64,000 nucleotides of DNA from Xanthomonas sacchari (GTDB lineage: Bacteria > Pseudomonadota > Gammaproteobacteria > Xanthomonadales > Xanthomonadaceae), in NCBI RefSeq assembly GCF_024266585.1, contig NZ_CP100647.1:1717001-1781000 (forward strand). The letters run 5' to 3'. The translations under genes and the position numbers were made by a program. Shown here piece by piece: positions 38,271-47,565 of this stretch. Each line of letters opens with the position of its first letter. The stretch's first letter is position 1. Below the pieces are notes generated by a model, which was not told the origin of the DNA, did not search any database, and saw nothing but the letters and a program-made list of their open reading frames with translations.

Positions 38271-39597
38271 CGGCGATGCCGCTTCCACGCCGGTCGCCTT
38301 GCTGGCCCGTCCCGGCAAGGCGCGCGAGCGCCTGCGTGAAGCGCTGCACCTGGTCGGCGCGACGATCGTGCTGGAAGACGAGCCCGGCGCGATCGATGCG
38401 CAGACCCTGGCCGATGCCGCGCCCAGCGCGGTGCTGATCGCGCTGGAGCCGGCCATCGAGGATGCGCTGGAGCGGCTGGATGCGGCGCTGGCGATGCCCG
38501 GCGTCACCGTGATCTTCGACGAGGCCGAGTTGGCCGCGCGCCGCGAAGGCTGGGAGGCGCAGCGCTGGGCGCGGCATCTGGCGGCCAAGCTGCAAGGCCA
38601 CCAGGACGTGCTGCCGCCCGGCCGCGAGACCGAGACCGGCCTGCAGCCGGAGCCGGGCCTGCCGGAGACGCCGGCGCAATTGCACGACAACGCGTCGATC
38701 GGCCTGCACGTCGACGAAGCCACCAGCTTCGCCGAGGCCGCGCCGGAAGACGGCATGTACACCTGGCAGCCGCCAGCCGACGTCGCCCCCGGTTTCGAGG
38801 AACTGCAGTTCGCGCGCGCCGAGGCCGCGGCGAGCGAAGCATCTGCGGTGCCGGCGGCACCGCATGTTGATGCCACGCCGGCCGCGCCCGCAGCCGCACC
38901 CGCGGCGTTGCCCGCCAGTGCCTGGTCGCTGGTCGACGACGACGCGCCACTGAGCGCGCCGCAGCCGCGCGAACCGCAGCGCAGCGTGCAGTTCTCCACC
39001 GAAGGCCTGTCGCTGGTCGCACTGGAGTCGGAAGAGCCCGCATCCACAAGCAGTACCGGCGCCCGCGCCGACGTCGCGCGCGGTGCGGTGCTGGTGATGG
39101 CCGGCATCGGCGGCCCCGACGCGATCCGCCGCCTGCTCGCCGCGCTGCCGGAAAGCTTCCCGCTGCCGCTGCTGGTGCAGTTGCGCCTGGACGGCGGCCG
39201 CTACGGCAACCTGGTCAAGCAGATCGCGCGCGTGTCCGCGCTGCCGGTGCTGCTGGCCGAAGCCGGCGAAGCGGTCGCCCCCGGCAATGTCTACATCCTG
39301 CCCGACGACGTCGGCGTGCACGGCACCGCCGGCCTGCGCTTCGTCGCCCAGGACGCCGGTGCCTCCGTGGTCGCCGGCCTGCCGGCCGCGCACAGCGCGG
39401 TGCTGCTGCTCAGCGGCAGCGATCCGCAGCAGGTCGACGCCGTGCTGGCACTGGCCGCGCAGGGCGCCTGGGTGGCCGGGCAATCCGGCGACGGCTGCTA
39501 CGACCCCGCCGCCGGCGCGCAACTGATCCTGCAGGGCCATCCCGGCGGCGATCCGGCGCAGCTGGCCCAGGCCTTGACCGCGCGGTGGAGCGGCTGA
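38257..39597 (+). CDS. chpB: ChpB-like protein with degenerate CheB methylesterase domain
   Basis: The predicted protein has 446 aa, starts at GTG 38257 and overlaps chpA by 14 bp. The N-terminal 100 residues resemble a degenerate receiver-like domain, followed by an Ala/Pro-rich linker. The C-terminal part (about 275-446) lines up with the CheB methylesterase domain: MAGIGGPDAIRRLLAALPE matches the CheB segment around the nucleophile, and PLLVQLRLDGGRYG matches the VQHMP region. The nucleophile Ser is replaced by Gly (G283) and the catalytic His by Leu (L309), so methylesterase activity is unlikely. A structural or regulatory role in the chp complex is inferred from position. Confidence 0.8.
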   Translation: MFANDGDAASTPVALLARPGKARERLREALHLVGATIVLEDEPGAIDAQTLADAAPSAVLIALEPAIEDALERLDAALAMPGVTVIFDEAELAARREGWEAQRWARHLAAKLQGHQDVLPPGRETETGLQPEPGLPETPAQLHDNASIGLHVDEATSFAEAAPEDGMYTWQPPADVAPGFEELQFARAEAAASEASAVPAAPHVDATPAAPAAAPAALPASAWSLVDDDAPLSAPQPREPQRSVQFSTEGLSLVALESEEPASTSSTGARADVARGAVLVMAGIGGPDAIRRLLAALPESFPLPLLVQLRLDGGRYGNLVKQIARVSALPVLLAEAGEAVAPGNVYILPDDVGVHGTAGLRFVAQDAGASVVAGLPAAHSAVLLLSGSDPQQVDAVLALAAQGAWVAGQSGDGCYDPAAGAQLILQGHPGGDPAQLAQALTARWSG

Positions 39598-39670
39598 GCT
39601 AGGCGGCACACGCCATTCCCCGCTGCGCCCGCACCGCGCGTTTTTTCCGCTTTCAGGACGAAGTCACTCC

Positions 39671-40147
39671 ATGAGCAGCTACGCCAGCAACGACGAAATC
39701 CGCGGTGTCCTCATCCTGGCCGGCAGCGAGCGCGTGCTGCTGCCCAACGCCACCATCGCCGAAGTGATGTCGCGCGTGCCGGTCGAACCGCTGCCCGACG
39801 CCCCGCACTGGCTGCTCGGCCAGATCGCCTGGTACGGCTGGAAAGTGCCGCTGGTCTCCTTTGCCCGCCTGACCGGCCTGGGCGCCGAAACCGTCGCCAC
39901 CAACAACAAGATCGTCGTGCTCAAGGCCTTGGGCGGCAATCCCGACCTGCCCTACGTGGCCCTGCTGACCCAATCCTTCCCGCAACTGATCTCCGTCCCC
40001 CGCGACGGCCTGCTCGCCGACGCCTCCGAAGAAACCCTCCCGCCCGGCGTGCACATGCGCGTGCTGCTGGGCGAGCAGAGCGCGTTGCTTCCGGATCTGG
40101 AGGCGATCGAGGGGATGGTGGTGGAGCGGTTTGCGGCGGTTTCATAA
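39671..40147 (+). CDS. chpC: CheW-like adaptor ChpC
   Basis: This 158-aa CheW-domain protein is the second adaptor of the Pil-Chp system and is thought to connect further receptors to ChpA. Recognisable parts are ILAGSERVLLPNATIAEVM, WLLGQIAWYGWKVPLVSFAR and an AGLTQ-like strand (VALLTQSFPQLISVPRDGL). The start ATG 39671 is preceded by AGGACG at a slightly long spacing. It follows the chpB-like gene by 73 bp and closes the operon. Confidence 0.88.
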   Translation: MSSYASNDEIRGVLILAGSERVLLPNATIAEVMSRVPVEPLPDAPHWLLGQIAWYGWKVPLVSFARLTGLGAETVATNNKIVVLKALGGNPDLPYVALLTQSFPQLISVPRDGLLADASEETLPPGVHMRVLLGEQSALLPDLEAIEGMVVERFAAVS

Positions 40148-40184
40148 CTCCGAAACTGCTCGCTACACGACACTGTTGGATTTT

Positions 40185-40209
40185 TTGCCGACCTTTCTGA
40201 AGTCGGCAA
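40185..40209 (+). terminator. Hairpin after the pil-chp operon
   Basis: TTGCCGAC (40185-40192) and GTCGGCAA (40202-40209) form a perfect 8-bp stem with a 9-nt loop, 38 bp after the chpC stop. A T-run precedes the stem on this strand instead of following it, so it may end transcription by other means or act on the opposite strand. Confidence 0.35.
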
Positions 40210-40297
40210 GCGGTTAGGAGACTGTTGCGAAGTTATCTTTTCGCTCGGTCGATTTTTGAACATGCCTTTTAAACTGGTGTTCTAACGGAGCTGGATT

Positions 40298-43200
40298 ATG
40301 CGTGGATTTTTGCCTTTCCTGTTCAGTGTTTTTATGGGCGGGATGTGCTGTCTTGTTCCGCCTTCGGCAGAGGCGCAGGCAGTGGGGCAATATTGTTATC
40401 AGTCCTGTTTTGGCTCGCTTGATGAAGCTGAGGCTGAAATGCGTTCAGCCCTTGCTTATGGCGCTTATCTTGTCAGAGATGAGGCTGTCATCACCGACGG
40501 TGATTCGTCCGCGCCATCCTACCAAATTAGGTATAAGGTAAAGCGTCAGCCCCCATCCTATATCAGTTCATCAGGGTTTTTGATTGGTGGAAATGGGCCT
40601 GGCAGTACTAAGCCATCCATTTGTGCGGCCAACTCCGATCCGATCTTAAAAGATTACTGCGCCGATGAGTCGGAGATGGTGCAGGGGTGGATGAATTTGA
40701 TGCGTTATAATTCTCCGGATTGTACAATCTCCAATGAGCGTATAACCGGTGCTTACGGTGAGCCATTTGTTCAGAGCGTTCTTTATCATAGTGGGCTTGG
40801 AATGCTCACTTTTGATCTTCCTGGATTTAAGTGGTTGAAATATAGCATTTCATGCCCTGGCTGGGATGATCCCACTCCTTCTCCTCGGGAGACTACGCTT
40901 GTAAAAACAAGAGTTTATTCTTGTCCGGCAGGGTTGAAGCCGGTTGTGGGGTACGGCCCTTCATATAGTCCGTCTGGAAGTTCTACGTCTGTGGTTGAGT
41001 ATCCGTACCTTTGTGATAACTCTGATGCGCCAATTATCTATGTAAAAGGTATTGATCAGACGAAGTCTTGTGCAGTCAACGCAAATCCATGCTTTCCTGC
41101 GACTGGAGATAAGTTTAGGCAGGAAGATGATTTGGTCTTTGCAGGCAGAAGCTTTCAACGCTTCTATCACTCTGTTCAGCAACTTCAGGTCGGCATGGGG
41201 ATGGCGCCGGGTTGGAGTCATTCGTTTGCTGACCTTGTAGGCTCCGGTGGGGGCTACATGGTTACCTATGACGGATTTTTTGAGCAGTTCGTCAGGGTGG
41301 CTGACGGTAAATATAGAGGTCGTAGAAACGCGGCTGAGATGATGTCGCGTTCTTCCGATGGTATTTGGACTCTTGTCCAGGCAAACGGGGATCGGCGGAT
41401 ATATAACGCCCAGGGGCGCCTCGCTTCCATTAAGTCTAGCGCTTCTCCGGCGTTTGACATTGATTTTGTATATTCAGGAGAGAGTCTGGTCAAGGCAATT
41501 GATGGGCTTGGGCATGTCTTGACTTTTGCCTATAGCAATGGATTTCTCGATAAGGTGACATTGGACGATGGGAGTTACGTCAAATATGATTACGATGCTG
41601 CCCAGAATCTAGTGAGCGTCACCCGTTCTGACGGAAGCGTTCGGGCCTACCGTTACGGAGAGTCAGGGCATGCGCCTGCGGGGCGTGCGCACCTGCTGAC
41701 TGGTATTGAAGAAGATGGCGTTCGATACGCGACCTTCAGTTATGCAAGTGATGGGCGGGTGGCGGGCAGCAGCCTGCATGCAAACGGAGCGGAGGTGGAA
41801 ACGACCTCCATCACCTACTCTGGCGCCAGTAGCGCACAAGTTTTGCAGCCTAATGGCGCGAGCTATACATATCAGTTCGGACAAGGCCTTTTCCGCCAGA
41901 TCGAAGCCATCAGCGGCCCTGATGGGACCAGGGCAATGAGTTTCGACGCAGGGCGGCCCGTCTCCATTACGGATAGGTTGGGGAACTCCACTCAATTCAG
42001 CTATCAGGATTCTTTGGATGACCAAGGTGCCTCTTCGAGCACTGTGACTGAGGGGGCTGGTACGTCTTACCAAAGATCTAAAACCCTTACTCGCGACTCG
42101 GAGAATCAGGTCGTGGCGCAGCAAGGGAGCGAGGGGAGTGGAACAACGTCTCTTTCTCGTGCAGTTTACGCTGCAGGGCGGGTGACCTTCCGCTGTCAGT
42201 ACGATGTGTCGGTTTCTGCTGCTTCTGCCTATGTCTGCGGTTCGATGGCAAGTGCGCCCGCTGGTGTCCGACAGGTTGCCTATACCTATTGCGCGGATAG
42301 CGACTTGGCTGATGGTTCAAGTAATTGTCCGAAGTTGGGACTTCTAAAGCAGGTCGATGGCGCGCGCACCGACGTCAGCGACGCCACCAGCTTTACCTAT
42401 TACCCCATCGACGACAGCACCTGCACCACGTCCCCGACCACCTGCCCACACCGCAAGGGCGACCTGTGGAAGGTGACCAACGCGCTGGGCCAGGTCACCG
42501 AGTACCTGGCCTATGACGGCGTTGGTCGCGTGCTGTCGGTGAAGAACGCCAACGGCGTGGTCACCGACTACACGTATCACCCGCGCGGTTGGCTGACCGC
42601 CAGCAAGGTGCGTGGGGCCGACGACAGTAGCGAAAGCGACGATCGCATCACCACGATCGACTACTGGCCGATCGGCCTGGTCAAGCAGGTGACGCAACCC
42701 GATGGCGCGTTCACCCGCTTCACCTACGACGCCGCGCACCGGCTGACCGATATCGCCGACAACGCCGGCAACGCCATCCACTACACGCTGGACAATGCCG
42801 GCAACCGGGTCAAGGAAGACACCAAGGACGCATCAGGCACGCTCAAGCGCACACTCTCTCGGGTGTACAACCAGCTCGGCCAACTGGCGACGCAGGCCAC
42901 TGCCCAAGGCGATCCGACCGACTTCGGCTACGACCCCAACGGCAATACCAAGACCGTCACCGACGCGCTTGGCCATGTCACCCAGAACGACTACGACCCG
43001 CTCAACCGCCTGGCGCGGACCCTGCAGGACGTGGGTGGCATCGCCGCCGAGACCACCTTCGGCTACGACGCCCTGGACAACCTGACCAAGGTCACAGACC
43101 CCAAGGGGCTGGATACCACCTATGCCTACAACGGCCTGGGCGACCTGACCAAGCTCACCAGCCCGGACACCGGCAGCACCACGTACACCTACGACAGTGC

Positions 43201-45109
43201 CGGCAACCGCGCCACCCAGACCGACGCGCGCAACATCAAGACCAGCTACGGCTACGACGCGCTGAACCGGCTGACCCAGGTCACCTATCCGACCACCAGC
43301 CTCAACGTCAGCTACACCTACGATGTCAGCCAGACCACCTGCGCCAGCGGCGAGACCTATGGTGTTGGCCGCCTGACCCGGATGAAGGACGGCAGCGGCA
43401 GCACTGACTACTGCTACGACCGCTTCGGCGATCTGGTCCGCAAGGTGCAGACGACCAACGGCAAGGTGTTCGTGGTCCGCTATGCCTATACCAAAGCTGG
43501 GCAGCTGAGCCGGCTGACCTATCCGGATGGGGCTGTGGTGGACTATGTGCGCAACGCCCAGGGCCAGACCACCGAGGTCGGGGTGACCCCTCCTAGCGGC
43601 ACCCGCCAGATCCTGCTGAACCAGGCCACCTACTATCCGTTTGGCCCGGTCGCCGGCTGGACCTACGGCAATGGCCGTCCCATGCAGCGCGTGCTGGACC
43701 AGGACTACCGCCCGCTGGCAGTCAACGACACGCGCAGCGATGGGTTGGCGGTGGGCTTTGCCTTCGATCCGGTCGGCAATCTCAGCGCGCTGACCGCGCC
43801 GGGCAACACCGTGCCGGTGGTCAAGCTGGACTACGACCCGTTGGGCCGGCTGACCGCGTTCAAGGACGGCCCGACCGATACGGTGATCGACGGCTACACC
43901 TACGACGCCACGGGCAACCGCCTCAGCGCCAAGGTCAATACCACCACGCAGAGCTATAGCTATCCGACCACGAGCCACCGCCTGAGCAGCGTGGCCGGCA
44001 CATCACGCGGCTATGACGCGGCGGGCAACACCACGGCAATCGGCGGCACGGCCGTGCAGTACGTATACGGCGCCAATGGCCGATTGGTGCAGGTCAAGCG
44101 CAGCGGCACCACCGTGGCGAACTACGCCTACAACGGCCGCGGCGAGCAAGTACGGCGGGTGGGCAAGACCAACACCTACACCCTGTACGACGAGAGCGGC
44201 CACTGGCTGGGCGACTACGACAACAACGGCGCAGTCGTACAGCAGGCGATCTGGCTGGACGATCTGCCGGTCGGCGTGCTGGCCAAGACCACGCTGCGCT
44301 ACGTGCAGCCTGATCACCTGGGCACGCCGCGCGCGGTGATCGACCCGGTCCGCGACGTGGCGATCTGGCGCTGGGACCTGAAGGGCGAAGCGTTCGGTAA
44401 CACCGCTCCGGACCAGGATCCGGACAAGGACGGCACTGCCTTCGTGCTCGACATGCGTTTCCCGGGGCAGCGCTATGACGCGCTGAGCGGGCTCAACCAG
44501 AACTACTTCCGCGACTACGAGTCGGGCACGGGGCGGTATGTGCAGAGTGATCCGATTGGGTTGATGGGAGGAGTTAGCTCTTACAGCTATGTCTTCAGTA
44601 GTCCGTTCTCTTTTATTGATCCGCTTGGATTGACTCCAGATCCCGCTTGTGCTGCTGCATGGATAACGACATGCACGGTTGTTGGCGGAGGGATTGGGTA
44701 CTGGGGTGGTGGAATTTTGGGTGGCCTTGCAGGCTCTGAGGTTCCTGTAGCTGGAAATGCGGCGGGCTTTGTCGTTGGATCTCAACTGGGCGGAATGGGA
44801 GGCGCAGCTGCTGGAGGGGTGACCGGTGGAGCAACTGCAAGTGTCGTCTGTCCCGAAGAAAAAAAGTGTCCGCCTTGTAAATTGATGGATGGCACTCAAA
44901 TCGCCCCGGGAACTATTGGTTATAGGCATGACTTGGTTCCGCCATCCACGCCTCATTATCCATACGCTGGCGACCATTACAATTTGTATCGGGCAAACCA
45001 GAATCCAAATAATTGTTGGTGCTTTTGGCGGCCTATCGGTGCGTCTGATGCCGCAGGTGGGTTGCCTCCTCCGCCAGGATCGATACCAATTCAGGATTTT
45101 GTTAACTAA
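40298..45109 (+). CDS. Sec-exported RHS/YD-repeat protein with variable C-terminal tip
   Basis: The predicted protein has 1603 aa. ATG 40298 has GGAG upstream. A signal peptide (FLPFLFSVFMGGMCCLV, cut near AEA) is followed by a Cys-containing N-terminal domain and a DUF6531-like segment (DDLVFAGRSFQRFYHS). YD repeats fill about residues 340-1400 (for example YDALNRLTQVTYP). The RHS core ends with GRYVQSDPIGLMGG and FIDPLGLTPD near residue 1445. The last 158 residues are a distinct tip: a glycine-zipper-like hydrophobic stretch, then a Cys-containing domain with YRHDLVPPSTPHYPYAGDHY and NNCWCFW. The central core (about 42355-44550) is much higher in GC than both ends, so the gene is a mosaic. 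Toxin activity of the tip is inferred. Confidence 0.88.
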   Translation: MRGFLPFLFSVFMGGMCCLVPPSAEAQAVGQYCYQSCFGSLDEAEAEMRSALAYGAYLVRDEAVITDGDSSAPSYQIRYKVKRQPPSYISSSGFLIGGNGPGSTKPSICAANSDPILKDYCADESEMVQGWMNLMRYNSPDCTISNERITGAYGEPFVQSVLYHSGLGMLTFDLPGFKWLKYSISCPGWDDPTPSPRETTLVKTRVYSCPAGLKPVVGYGPSYSPSGSSTSVVEYPYLCDNSDAPIIYVKGIDQTKSCAVNANPCFPATGDKFRQEDDLVFAGRSFQRFYHSVQQLQVGMGMAPGWSHSFADLVGSGGGYMVTYDGFFEQFVRVADGKYRGRRNAAEMMSRSSDGIWTLVQANGDRRIYNAQGRLASIKSSASPAFDIDFVYSGESLVKAIDGLGHVLTFAYSNGFLDKVTLDDGSYVKYDYDAAQNLVSVTRSDGSVRAYRYGESGHAPAGRAHLLTGIEEDGVRYATFSYASDGRVAGSSLHANGAEVETTSITYSGASSAQVLQPNGASYTYQFGQGLFRQIEAISGPDGTRAMSFDAGRPVSITDRLGNSTQFSYQDSLDDQGASSSTVTEGAGTSYQRSKTLTRDSENQVVAQQGSEGSGTTSLSRAVYAAGRVTFRCQYDVSVSAASAYVCGSMASAPAGVRQVAYTYCADSDLADGSSNCPKLGLLKQVDGARTDVSDATSFTYYPIDDSTCTTSPTTCPHRKGDLWKVTNALGQVTEYLAYDGVGRVLSVKNANGVVTDYTYHPRGWLTASKVRGADDSSESDDRITTIDYWPIGLVKQVTQPDGAFTRFTYDAAHRLTDIADNAGNAIHYTLDNAGNRVKEDTKDASGTLKRTLSRVYNQLGQLATQATAQGDPTDFGYDPNGNTKTVTDALGHVTQNDYDPLNRLARTLQDVGGIAAETTFGYDALDNLTKVTDPKGLDTTYAYNGLGDLTKLTSPDTGSTTYTYDSAGNRATQTDARNIKTSYGYDALNRLTQVTYPTTSLNVSYTYDVSQTTCASGETYGVGRLTRMKDGSGSTDYCYDRFGDLVRKVQTTNGKVFVVRYAYTKAGQLSRLTYPDGAVVDYVRNAQGQTTEVGVTPPSGTRQILLNQATYYPFGPVAGWTYGNGRPMQRVLDQDYRPLAVNDTRSDGLAVGFAFDPVGNLSALTAPGNTVPVVKLDYDPLGRLTAFKDGPTDTVIDGYTYDATGNRLSAKVNTTTQSYSYPTTSHRLSSVAGTSRGYDAAGNTTAIGGTAVQYVYGANGRLVQVKRSGTTVANYAYNGRGEQVRRVGKTNTYTLYDESGHWLGDYDNNGAVVQQAIWLDDLPVGVLAKTTLRYVQPDHLGTPRAVIDPVRDVAIWRWDLKGEAFGNTAPDQDPDKDGTAFVLDMRFPGQRYDALSGLNQNYFRDYESGTGRYVQSDPIGLMGGVSSYSYVFSSPFSFIDPLGLTPDPACAAAWITTCTVVGGGIGYWGGGILGGLAGSEVPVAGNAAGFVVGSQLGGMGGAAAGGVTGGATASVVCPEEKKCPPCKLMDGTQIAPGTIGYRHDLVPPSTPHYPYAGDHYNLYRANQNPNNCWCFWRPIGASDAAGGLPPPPGSIPIQDFVN

Positions 45110-45360
45110 TGGGTGTGGCTATGGACTATCGTGACGGTCAGCCTGTTTTGTTGGGCGACAGGGTGGATCTAGGAAGTGGCATGACGGGTACTGTTGTGGC
45201 TGTCATCGATAGAGGTGAGTTTTCTAGTAGATATCCAGCCGACGAGTGGGGCTATTTGTCAGTAGGTGCCTTAATTGAGTCGCCCACGGGCGGAGTGATG
45301 CATTGCATAGATGCATTGCATGACTTTGAGTTGCTTGAGCGTAAATTAAATGGGCTTTAA
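45109..45360 (+). CDS. Small ORF coupled to the RHS gene, candidate immunity protein
   Basis: The predicted acidic cytosolic protein has 83 aa. Its ATG overlaps the RHS stop (TAATG), so it is probably translated by re-initiation; an in-frame ATG at 45121 is an alternative. The sequence (GDRVDLGSGMTGTVVAVIDR; EWGYLSVGALIESPTGG) resembles small beta-rich proteins found after RHS and other polymorphic-toxin tips. Low GC matches the RHS tip. Immunity to the tip is inferred from position, size and coupling, not demonstrated. Confidence 0.7.
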   Translation: MGVAMDYRDGQPVLLGDRVDLGSGMTGTVVAVIDRGEFSSRYPADEWGYLSVGALIESPTGGVMHCIDALHDFELLERKLNGL

Positions 45361-45502
45361 GTTCTTGTTAGTCGTGATGCTTGATCAAATTTACATTGAT
45401 GTGACCGTCCGCGATTGAAATTCAGTCCGTTCTAAATTCTTCGCATCATGTAAGGCCAGGTGTACATTGTCCCGAGTGCCCTTTCAAAACCGAAGCCTTC
45501 CC

Positions 45503-46567
45503 ATGCCGCAACGCCGTCACTTCCTGAAAACCGCCGCCTTCGGCGCTCTGGCCGCCGGGTTGGGCGGTGTGCTTCCGGGCGCACGCGCCGCCGTGGTCAA
45601 GGCGCAAGCCAAGGCCGGCGTCGGCCCCTTGCCAAACGGCGCAGCACGGGTGGTCTCCACCTGGGACTTCGGCGTCGCCGCCAACCAGGCGGCCTGGCAG
45701 GTGCTGTCGCGCGGTGGCGCGGCGCTGGATGCGGTGGAGGCTGGGGTGCGGGTGCCGGAGGCGGATCCGGACAATCACACGGTGGGGCTGGGCGGCTATC
45801 CGGACCGGGATGGGCGGGTCACGTTGGATGCCTGCATCATGGATCACACCGGTGGCTGCGGGTCGGTCGCGGCGCTGGAGGACATCGTGCATGCGATCTC
45901 GGTGGCGCGGCGGGTGATGGAGAAGACGCCGCATGTGATGCTGGTCGGCGATGGTGCGCTGCAGTTCGCGCTGGCGCAGGGCTTCGAGCGCACCAAGCTG
46001 CTCACGCCTGAGTCGGAACAGGCATGGAAGGAGTGGTTGAAGACGTCGCACTACGCGCCGGAAGCCAATATCGAGAATCGTGCCTATCGCCGCGGCACGC
46101 TGCCAGGCGGCAAGGACAACCACGACACCATCGGCATGCTGGCGCTGGATGCGCACGGCAATCTGTCCGGCGCCTGCACCACCAGCGGCATGGCCTGGAA
46201 GATGCACGGTCGGGTCGGCGACAGCCCGATCATCGGTGCGGGGTTGTACGTGGACAACGAGGTGGGCGGGGCGACCTCCACCGGTGTCGGCGAGGAGGTG
46301 ATCCGCAACGTCGGCAGTTTCGCGGTGGTGGAGATGATGCGGCAGGGCAAGAGCCCGGCCGAGGCCTGCCGCGAGGTGGTGATGCGCATCGTGCGGCGTA
46401 AGCCGGAACTCACCCGCGACCTGCAGGTCGGGTTCCTGGCGATGAACAAGCGTGGCGAGGTCGGCGCGTTCGCGATCCAGGCCGGTTTCAGTTACGCGGT
46501 CTGCGATGCGCAGCGGCAGGATTTGCTGCTGCCTGGGCAGAGCCATTTTCCGGCGCCGGCGGCATGA
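45503..46567 (+). CDS. N4-(beta-N-acetylglucosaminyl)-L-asparaginase, Tat-exported
   Basis: This Ntn hydrolase cleaves the GlcNAc-Asn bond left after N-glycoprotein breakdown. The 354-aa precursor starts at ATG 45503 with a twin-arginine signal (RRHFLKTAAFGALAAGLGG). The autoproteolysis site is T209 in DNHDTIGMLALDAHG, which becomes the catalytic N-terminal Thr of the beta chain. SGACTTSGMAWKMHGRVGDS and IIGAGLYVDNEVGGATSTG are also diagnostic. Its stop overlaps the cutC ATG. With the exported fucosidase and sialidase-family enzyme nearby, it fits a local theme of host N-glycan degradation. Confidence 0.9.
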   Translation: MPQRRHFLKTAAFGALAAGLGGVLPGARAAVVKAQAKAGVGPLPNGAARVVSTWDFGVAANQAAWQVLSRGGAALDAVEAGVRVPEADPDNHTVGLGGYPDRDGRVTLDACIMDHTGGCGSVAALEDIVHAISVARRVMEKTPHVMLVGDGALQFALAQGFERTKLLTPESEQAWKEWLKTSHYAPEANIENRAYRRGTLPGGKDNHDTIGMLALDAHGNLSGACTTSGMAWKMHGRVGDSPIIGAGLYVDNEVGGATSTGVGEEVIRNVGSFAVVEMMRQGKSPAEACREVVMRIVRRKPELTRDLQVGFLAMNKRGEVGAFAIQAGFSYAVCDAQRQDLLLPGQSHFPAPAA

Positions 46568-47301
46568 GCGGAACGGTGGCGATGGGGCTGGAAGTGGCCG
46601 CCGATGCGATCGGCTCGGCGCTGGCCGCGCAGGACGGCGGGGCGATGCGGGTGGAACTGTGCGGCGGCCTGGATGGCGGCGGCTTGACGCCGTCGTTCGG
46701 CACGCTGGCAGTGGTGCGCGATCGGCTGCACATTCCGCTGTACGTGCTGATCCGTCCGCGGGTGGGCGATTTCGTGTTCGACGCCGCGGAAGTGGAGGCG
46801 ATGCGCCGCGACGTGGAGCAGTGCGTGCGGCTTGGTTGCGACGGCGTGGTGCTGGGCGCGCTGACCGCGGCTGGCGAGGTCGACATGGCGACGATGCGCG
46901 AGCTGATCGCTGCGGCCGGTTCGCTCGGCGTCACCTTCCATCGCGCCTTCGACGTCAGTGCCGATCCGCGGCGTGCGTTGGAGGACGTGATCGTGCTGGG
47001 CTGCGAGCGGGTGCTGACCTCCGGTGCGCGCGAGACCGCGGAAGAGGGCGCCGAACGGATCGCCGAGTTGGTGCAGCAGGCCGGCACGCGCCTGAGCGTG
47101 ATGCCCGGCTCTGGCGTCACCGAGGCCAACCTGGCGCAGTTGCGTGCGCGCACCGGGGCGCGGGAGTTCCATGGCTCGGCGCGCGGGCCGTTGGCGTCGC
47201 GGGCGCTGGTGCCGCATCCGCATGTGCGCAGCCTGGGCGGCGACCGCATGCAGACCGATGTGGCGCGCGTGCGGCGGATGGTGGCGTTGTTGGGGGAGTA
47301 G
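46564..47301 (+). CDS. cutC: CutC family protein
   Basis: This 245-aa TIM-barrel cytosolic protein belongs to the CutC family, named for copper homeostasis although its biochemical role is unsettled. Family sequence includes RVELCGGLDGGGLTPSFG, PLYVLIRPRVGDFVF, GCDGVVLGALTAAGEVD, VTFHRAFDV and ERVLTSGARETAEEGAERI. Its ATG overlaps the asparaginase stop (ATGA), so the two are coupled; this pairing is common in bacteria that degrade glycans. Confidence 0.92.
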   Translation: MSGTVAMGLEVAADAIGSALAAQDGGAMRVELCGGLDGGGLTPSFGTLAVVRDRLHIPLYVLIRPRVGDFVFDAAEVEAMRRDVEQCVRLGCDGVVLGALTAAGEVDMATMRELIAAAGSLGVTFHRAFDVSADPRRALEDVIVLGCERVLTSGARETAEEGAERIAELVQQAGTRLSVMPGSGVTEANLAQLRARTGAREFHGSARGPLASRALVPHPHVRSLGGDRMQTDVARVRRMVALLGE

Positions 47302-47365
47302 GGCGCGCCGCTGCGTGGTGAGGATCGGATCGCAGTGGTGCGTCAAATGGTGACGAGATTCGCTC

Positions 47366-47485
47366 GTCGCGGCTGAAGCCGCTCCCACAGGAGACTGCGG
47401 TGGCGGCTGTCCGGCCGCGTGTTTCAGCGGTTGCGTCGTTGGGCGCCGATGGAGGCGTTTCGGTCGCGGCTGAAGCCGCTCCTAC
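47366..47485. repeat. Two REP-like GGCTGAAGCC elements
   Basis: GTCGCGGCTGAAGCCGCTCC occurs at 47366-47385 and again at 47463-47482, in direct orientation and 97 bp apart, between cutC and the convergent sialidase-family gene. Each contains the palindrome GGCTGAAGCC. They are of the same family as the elements at 1783 and 12019. No gene is seen in 47302-47565. Confidence 0.65.
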
Positions 47486-47565
47486 GAGGGGCGGCGGTTT
47501 GGATGGAGGCTGCACCGCGCAGACCACCGCTGATGGGTGACGCGCGGCGCGCTACCGCTTCGCGG

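Noticed and set aside
34770-39107. Antisense open frame of about 1445 codons over chpA and chpB
   Set aside because: Same reason: it is a shadow of the sense genes, with Ala/Ser/Arg-rich translation and no ribosome-binding site or domain.
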